In this document: in pieces, positions 5,588 to 8,132 of the stretch
How the letters are laid out: every line of letters begins with the position of its first letter
Position numbering within the stretch: position 1 is the first letter of the stretch
NCBI GenBank assembly: GCA_934670175.1
Contig: CAKUOX010000089.1
Location: 1 to 8,132, forward strand
Source of the DNA: an uncultured Clostridia bacterium
GTDB taxonomy: Bacteria > Bacillota > Clostridia > Christensenellales > Aristaeellaceae
Length of the DNA stretch: 8,132 nucleotides
Direction: 5' to 3'
Notes under the pieces: generated by a model
Told to the model about the DNA's origin: nothing
The model's database searches: none
What the model saw: only the letters and a program-made list of their open reading frames with translations
Program-made: the position numbers and the translations under genes

Positions 5588-6217
5588 TTATTTCCCGACC
5601 ACGCTGATGCGCGCATGCACATGGCCGCCGTTTGCAATTTCATCCACCATGGCAATGGCATAATCCGCATAGCTGATGACGCTTTCGCCGCGCGCGTTCA
5701 GCGCCAGCTCCTCGCCGCCAAGGGTATATGCACCCGTGCGCACGCCGTCCGCCTGAAAGTCAGCCGCCGGACTGATGTAGGTCCATTTCACATCGTCGCG
5801 CGTGCGCAGCAGCTTCAGCGCTGCATCGTGCGCGGCGGCCAGCGGCTTGAATGCCTCCGGAAAATCCGGACCGTCGGCCACGCAGGCGCTGTGCTCCGGA
5901 TCCACATACAGGCTGCCGGCGCCGCCGACCACCAGCAGGCGAGTTGCTGTGCCGGAGAGCAGATCGCAAAGCCGCTCTGCCGCTGCGGGAATGCCGCCGA
6001 TGGTTTCCGGCGTCCATGCGCCGAACGCATCCACCACTGCGTCGAAGCCCGCCAGATCCTCCCGCGTAAGCTCAAACACATCCTTGCTCAATACCTTTTT
6101 TGCATCGCTGCGGTTTTCGCCGCGCACCACAGCGGTCACATCCATGCCGCGCGCGAGAGCTTCCTTCACGATCAACCGACCAGCCTTGCCATTGGCACAA
6201 ACAACTGCAATTTTCAT
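5588..6217 (-). CDS. NAD(P)-binding oxidoreductase of the atypical SDR / NmrA-like type
   Basis: A 209-residue single-domain Rossmann protein of the NAD(P)H-binding (YwnB-like) group. Dinucleotide-binding signatures are MKIAVVCANGKAGRLIV (1-17), where Cys7 replaces the usual first glycine of GxxGxxG, and an Arg at 32 after the second strand (AVVRGE) suggesting NADPH preference. Further motifs are DAVVDAFGAW (59-68), LLVVGGAGSLYVDP (94-107) and WTYISPAADFQADGVRTGAY (145-164). No classical YxxxK catalytic pair is obvious. The substrate is unknown; relatives include quinone-reductase-like and redox-sensing proteins. The start is the ATG at 6215-6217, with AGGAGG (6226-6231) eight bases upstream. 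It heads the minus-strand operon and diverges from an HxlR regulator, a common pairing in which the regulator controls the oxidoreductase. Confidence 0.8.
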   Translation of the reverse strand: MKIAVVCANGKAGRLIVKEALARGMDVTAVVRGENRSDAKKVLSKDVFELTREDLAGFDAVVDAFGAWTPETIGGIPAAAERLCDLLSGTATRLLVVGGAGSLYVDPEHSACVADGPDFPEAFKPLAAAHDAALKLLRTRDDVKWTYISPAADFQADGVRTGAYTLGGEELALNARGESVISYADYAIAMVDEIANGGHVHARISVVGK

Positions 6218-6282
6218 CTTCTCTTCCTCCTGAGGGTTTCCCGGGTATTCGAGCGTTTGCTTTCTTCGCCGCCCGTGCTTAC

Positions 6283-6311
6283 AGTATAGAGCCGCCCATG
6301 CCGCCTGTAAA
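6283..6311 (-). promoter_or_regulatory. Promoter of the oxidoreductase-macrodomain-SirTM operon
   Basis: On the minus strand, TTTACA (6311-6306) and TATACT (6288-6283) are separated by exactly 17 bases, about 65 bases upstream of the oxidoreductase start. No other good promoter was seen before the macrodomain or SirTM genes, so this one probably serves all three. Confidence 0.7.
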
Positions 6312-6332
6312 GTACGCACTTTTTTGTGCCAT

Positions 6333-6350
6333 GGTCACCTGAAGGTAACC
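6333..6350. promoter_or_regulatory. Candidate HxlR operator (GGTnACC double site)
   Basis: GGTCACC (6333-6339) and GGTAACC (6344-6350) are near-palindromic half-sites 11 bases apart; together they form an imperfect dyad with 14 of 18 positions symmetric. They lie just upstream of the -35 of the oxidoreductase promoter. A second small inverted repeat, GCAC-T6-GTGC (6316-6329), lies between them and that promoter. HxlR dimers bind dyads in such intergenic regions; the assignment is inference. Confidence 0.4.
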
Positions 6351-6434
6351 CTTGCACAGTTACTCGGGAGAAACAATTTGGCGGCACGGGCGTTTTGATG
6401 CGCTTCGCCCTCGCAGTCTCAACACAAAATTTAC

Positions 6435-6464
6435 TTGACGCCGCTCGATGAATGTCGCTATACT
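6435..6464 (+). promoter_or_regulatory. Promoter of the hxlR-flavin reductase operon
   Basis: TTGACG (6435-6440) and TATACT (6459-6464) have an 18-base spacing. The ATG of hxlR at 6518 lies about 45 bases past the expected start of transcription. The promoter overlaps an alternative upstream ATG at 6452, which argues against that start. Confidence 0.65.
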
Positions 6465-6517
6465 TATATCAGTTCCCAAACGCATATAAGGATCATACAG
6501 ATACCGTGGAGGAGTGT

Positions 6518-6898
6518 ATGGAAAAGAAGGCATTGCCCGCCTGTCCGGTAGAAACGACGCTGACGCTGATTTCAGATCGCTGGAAAGCGCTGATACTGCG
6601 CGATCTGCTAACCGGTACGAAGCGCTTCGGCGAGCTGCGCAAATCGCTGACCGGCATTTCGCAAAAGGTACTCACCGCAAACCTGCGGGAAATGGAAGCC
6701 AATGGACTGCTGACCCGCAGGGCCTATGCCGAGGTACCGCCCCGGGTCGAATACACGCTTACGGAGCTCGGGCTCAGCCTGCGCCCCGTGCTGGCCGCGC
6801 TGTTCGACTGGGGCATTGCCTACAAGCGCGCCAGCGGCGACAGCGTTTCCGAGCAGGCGCTCGCGCTGAGCCGTACGCTGCACGACTCCGTACAATAA
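6518..6898 (+). CDS. HxlR-family winged-helix regulator with a single cysteine
   Basis: A 126-residue DNA-binding regulator of the HxlR family (MarR-like winged helix, acting as a dimer). Typical segments are PACPVETTLTLISDRWK (7-23), LRDLLTGTKRFGELRKSL (28-45), the recognition helix ISQKVLTANLREMEANGLL (48-66) and the wing VEYTLTELG (near 79-87). Cys9, in the CPVE motif, is the only cysteine; in relatives such as YodB, CatR and HypR the equivalent N-terminal cysteine senses quinones, diamide or other electrophiles. The ATG at 6518 was chosen because GGAGGAG (6508-6514) precedes it and the family usually starts here. It is divergent from the oxidoreductase operon and 24 bases upstream of the flavin-reductase-like gene. 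It probably represses one or both operons until its thiol is oxidised. Confidence 0.9.
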   Translation: MEKKALPACPVETTLTLISDRWKALILRDLLTGTKRFGELRKSLTGISQKVLTANLREMEANGLLTRRAYAEVPPRVEYTLTELGLSLRPVLAALFDWGIAYKRASGDSVSEQALALSRTLHDSVQ

Positions 6899-6922
6899 AT
6901 CATTCAGGGAGGAATATGTATT

Positions 6923-7483
6923 ATGAGAAAGAATCTTGGAGCAAAGCCCTACTGCTATCCGCAGCCCGTGTTTATTCTGGCCGCCTACGGCGAGGACGGC
7001 ACGCCGAACGCCATGAACGCCGCGTGGGGCGGCATCAGCGATGATCGCGAGCTGTCCATGTGCATCAGCGCGGAGCACAAAACCACGAAGAACATTCTGG
7101 CGCGCAAGGCCTTCACCGTCAGCATGGCAGACGCGGCGCACGCGGCGGCATGCGATTATGTGGGGCTGGTTTCCGGCGACAAGGTTCCGGACAAGTTCGC
7201 GCGCGCGGGCTTCCATGCGGTGAAATCCGAATTTGTGGACGCACCGCTGATCGAAGAGCTGCCTGTCGCCGTGGAATGCCGCCTGAAGAGCTTCGATCCT
7301 GAAACCTGCCGGATGGTGGGCGAAATCGTGAATGTGAGCGTGGACGAGCGCGTGCTGAACGAGAACGGCAAGGTGGACGTGCGCAAAGCGCAGCCGATCA
7401 CCTTCGATCCCTTCAACAACGAATACGTCGCGCTCGGCGAGATCGCAGGCAAGGCCTTCCACGATGGGCTTGCGCTGAAATAA
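6923..7483 (+). CDS. Flavin reductase-like protein (FMN-binding split barrel)
   Basis: A 186-residue cytoplasmic protein of the flavin reductase-like domain family, which binds FMN in a split beta-barrel and commonly reduces flavins or other electron acceptors with NAD(P)H. Typical segments are PQPVFILAAYGEDGTPNAMN (13-32), AAWGGISDDRELSMCISA (33-50), HKTTKNILARKAFTVSM (52-68), DYVGLVSG (78-85), LPVAVECRL (113-121) and GEIVNVSVDERVL (133-145). GGGAGG (6907-6912) lies ten bases before the ATG. The 24-base gap after hxlR has no terminator, so the two should be co-transcribed. With the divergent NAD(P) oxidoreductase it suggests a redox or electrophile stress response. The in vivo substrate is unknown. 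No terminator is evident in the 56 bases downstream. Confidence 0.88.
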   Translation: MRKNLGAKPYCYPQPVFILAAYGEDGTPNAMNAAWGGISDDRELSMCISAEHKTTKNILARKAFTVSMADAAHAAACDYVGLVSGDKVPDKFARAGFHAVKSEFVDAPLIEELPVAVECRLKSFDPETCRMVGEIVNVSVDERVLNENGKVDVRKAQPITFDPFNNEYVALGEIAGKAFHDGLALK

Positions 7484-7539
7484 GCGGCGCGCAAATGGTC
7501 ACTTATAGCTGCATGATTGATTACAATTCATAAAAACGC

Positions 7540-7860
7540 TTAAAATGAGGCGGCGAAGCTCCTGAAGCCGAATGCAAGACGTTTGAGGGTTTTAATGGCG
7601 TTGTTGCAGCCCTCAGTAAAACCGTTGGACAGGCGAATGTCGAATGCGTTCAGGCTGTAGGTATGCCAGTTGGCGAGCATTTTGCGGCAGGGTTTGAACC
7701 CCGGAAGGTCCAGCCGGTCGCAGGCCTCCAGCCAGAAGTCCATTAGGCGATCGGCTTCGTCGCGGCTGGGCGCGGCCATGAAGTCGTAGAATGCCTCCTT
7801 TTGCGCTATAATCTTTCGTAGACAAAGTATTTCCTCCTCAGGTTGTGGATTGTCGCATTT
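7540..7860 (-). pseudogene. Remnant ISL3-family transposase, internally deleted
   Basis: A minus-strand frame open from 7860 to the stop at 7540-7542 contains the C-terminal part of an ISL3-type transposase: KEAFYDFMAAP, then MLANWHTYSLNAFDIRLSNG, FTEGCNNAIKTLKRLAFGF and RSF. The normal continuation after FGFRSF is lost. A separate, natural-looking start (TTG at 7823-7825, with GGAGG at 7833-7837 seven bases upstream) opens a different frame beginning MSTKDYSAK, which quickly becomes nonsense. The likely explanation is that codons 1 to about 9 of the transposase have been joined out of frame to its last ~90 codons. About 100 of the family's usual 400 or so residues remain, so there is no active enzyme. 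Confidence 0.75.
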
Positions 7861-7909
7861 TCATTTTACCTGAGAGGGTTTGCTTTGTCTCTATTTTTTG
7901 GGGCACCCC
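7540..7909 (-). mobile_element. Truncated ISL3-family insertion sequence
   Basis: The left end appears intact: read on the minus strand from 7909 it begins GGGGTGCCCCAAAAAATAG, an IR-like terminus, about 85 bases ahead of the transposase start. The other end is missing: no copy of this terminus is found between 7484 and 7540, and the transposase loses homology just before its stop. It is therefore an internally deleted, one-ended relic. The right boundary at 7540 is approximate, and no target duplication can be tested. Confidence 0.6.
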
Positions 7910-7977
7910 TACTTTTATTATAGAACCAGAATTCATGGGCGTAATAATGCTCGCTCGCTTCATAGCTGTAACTGCAT

Positions 7978-8062
7978 TTGCGTGACGTTAGCTTAAATAC
8001 GACGGTTTAGTGCGATTTGCGCAGAATTGCGCGTGTATGCCTTGCGAAGAATGCGGTTTGCG
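7978..8062 (+). repeat. Cluster of five TTGCG direct repeats upstream of the last gene
   Basis: TTGCG begins at 7978, 8017, 8027, 8042 and 8058. The first and last are part of identical TTTGCGTG octamers (7977-7984, 8057-8064) exactly 80 bases apart. GCGCA-GAAT-TGCGC (8019-8032) forms a small dyad within the cluster. One repeat forms the -35 and one touches the -10 of the promoter at 8042-8070. No gene is seen between 7910 and 8097. Confidence 0.5.
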
Positions 8063-8070
8063 TGTAGAAT
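8042..8070 (+). promoter_or_regulatory. Promoter of the partial gene at the right edge
   Basis: TTGCGA (8042-8047) and TAGAAT (8065-8070) are separated by 17 bases, about 20-25 bases before the ribosome site GGGAGG at 8085-8090. Each box differs from consensus by one or two bases. Confidence 0.5.
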
Positions 8071-8097
8071 GGAAGCGGAAGGATGGGAGGGAGATTC

Positions 8098-8132
8098 ATG
8101 ACGCGTGGATTCGTTCGCAGACTGCTTGCAGG
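8098..8132 (+). CDS. N-terminus of an unidentified gene, cut by the window edge
   Basis: The ATG at 8098-8100 is preceded by GGGAGG (8085-8090) at seven-base spacing and by a promoter. Only MTRGFVRRLLA is visible. Basic residues followed by Leu-Leu-Ala could begin a signal peptide or membrane segment, but eleven residues are too few to assign a family. Confidence 0.55.
   Translation, partial: MTRGFVRRLLA

Noticed and set aside
6452..6517. Upstream start for the HxlR regulator
   Set aside because: The ATG at 6452 lies within the promoter (TTGACG-18-TATACT), and the 22 extra residues are not family-like.
6608..7462. Minus-strand frame opposite hxlR and the flavin-reductase-like gene
   Set aside because: It is a shadow of two well-supported plus-strand genes with good ribosome sites.

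Overview
The window looks like a GC-rich, Gram-positive anaerobe of the class Clostridia (Bacillota), probably a gut lineage. This is inferred from strong GGAGG ribosome sites ahead of nearly every gene, a group-B-type [FeFe] hydrogenase, a SirTM/zinc-macrodomain pair, a DUF6809-like protein and an ISL3-family transposase remnant. No species can be named from the sequence alone.

Bases 1-1962 are an accessory block of the kind found in clostridial prophages and integrative elements: a SprT-like zinc-peptidase-fold protein (94-750), a small DUF6809-like protein on the other strand (775-1086), and a two-part protein whose C-terminal half resembles proteins often labelled 'virulence-related' (1244-1879). 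The first and third share an 11-base motif (TAAGCTGTGAC) in their leaders. The block abuts the 3' end of an intact tRNA-Val(CAC) gene (minus strand, 1967-2042) and its terminator. Upstream of that tRNA lie a spacer with several hairpins and a 26-base decayed copy of the tRNA-Val 5' end, followed by a perfect-consensus promoter (TTGACA-17-TATAAT).

Bases 2296-3842 hold a stand-alone [FeFe] hydrogenase gene with an extended -10 promoter and a strong intrinsic terminator. No maturation genes (hydE, hydF, hydG) are present.

Bases 3924-7483 form a redox and ADP-ribose cluster. On the minus strand a probable three-gene operon runs NAD(P)-binding oxidoreductase, zinc macrodomain ADP-ribosyl hydrolase, then SirTM-type sirtuin; the last two overlap. 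Divergent from it are a one-cysteine HxlR-family regulator and a flavin-reductase-like protein. The intergenic region carries good promoters for both directions and a GGTnACC double site that could be the HxlR operator. The economical reading is a thiol- or redox-responsive switch controlling flavin and NAD(P) oxidoreductases together with reversible protein ADP-ribosylation. The lipoyl-carrier (GcvH-L) and lipoate ligase genes that accompany SirTM in Staphylococcus and Streptococcus are absent here.

Bases 7540-7909 are an internally deleted ISL3-family insertion sequence. Bases 7910-8132 contain a cluster of TTGCG repeats, a promoter and the first codons of a gene that runs off the window.
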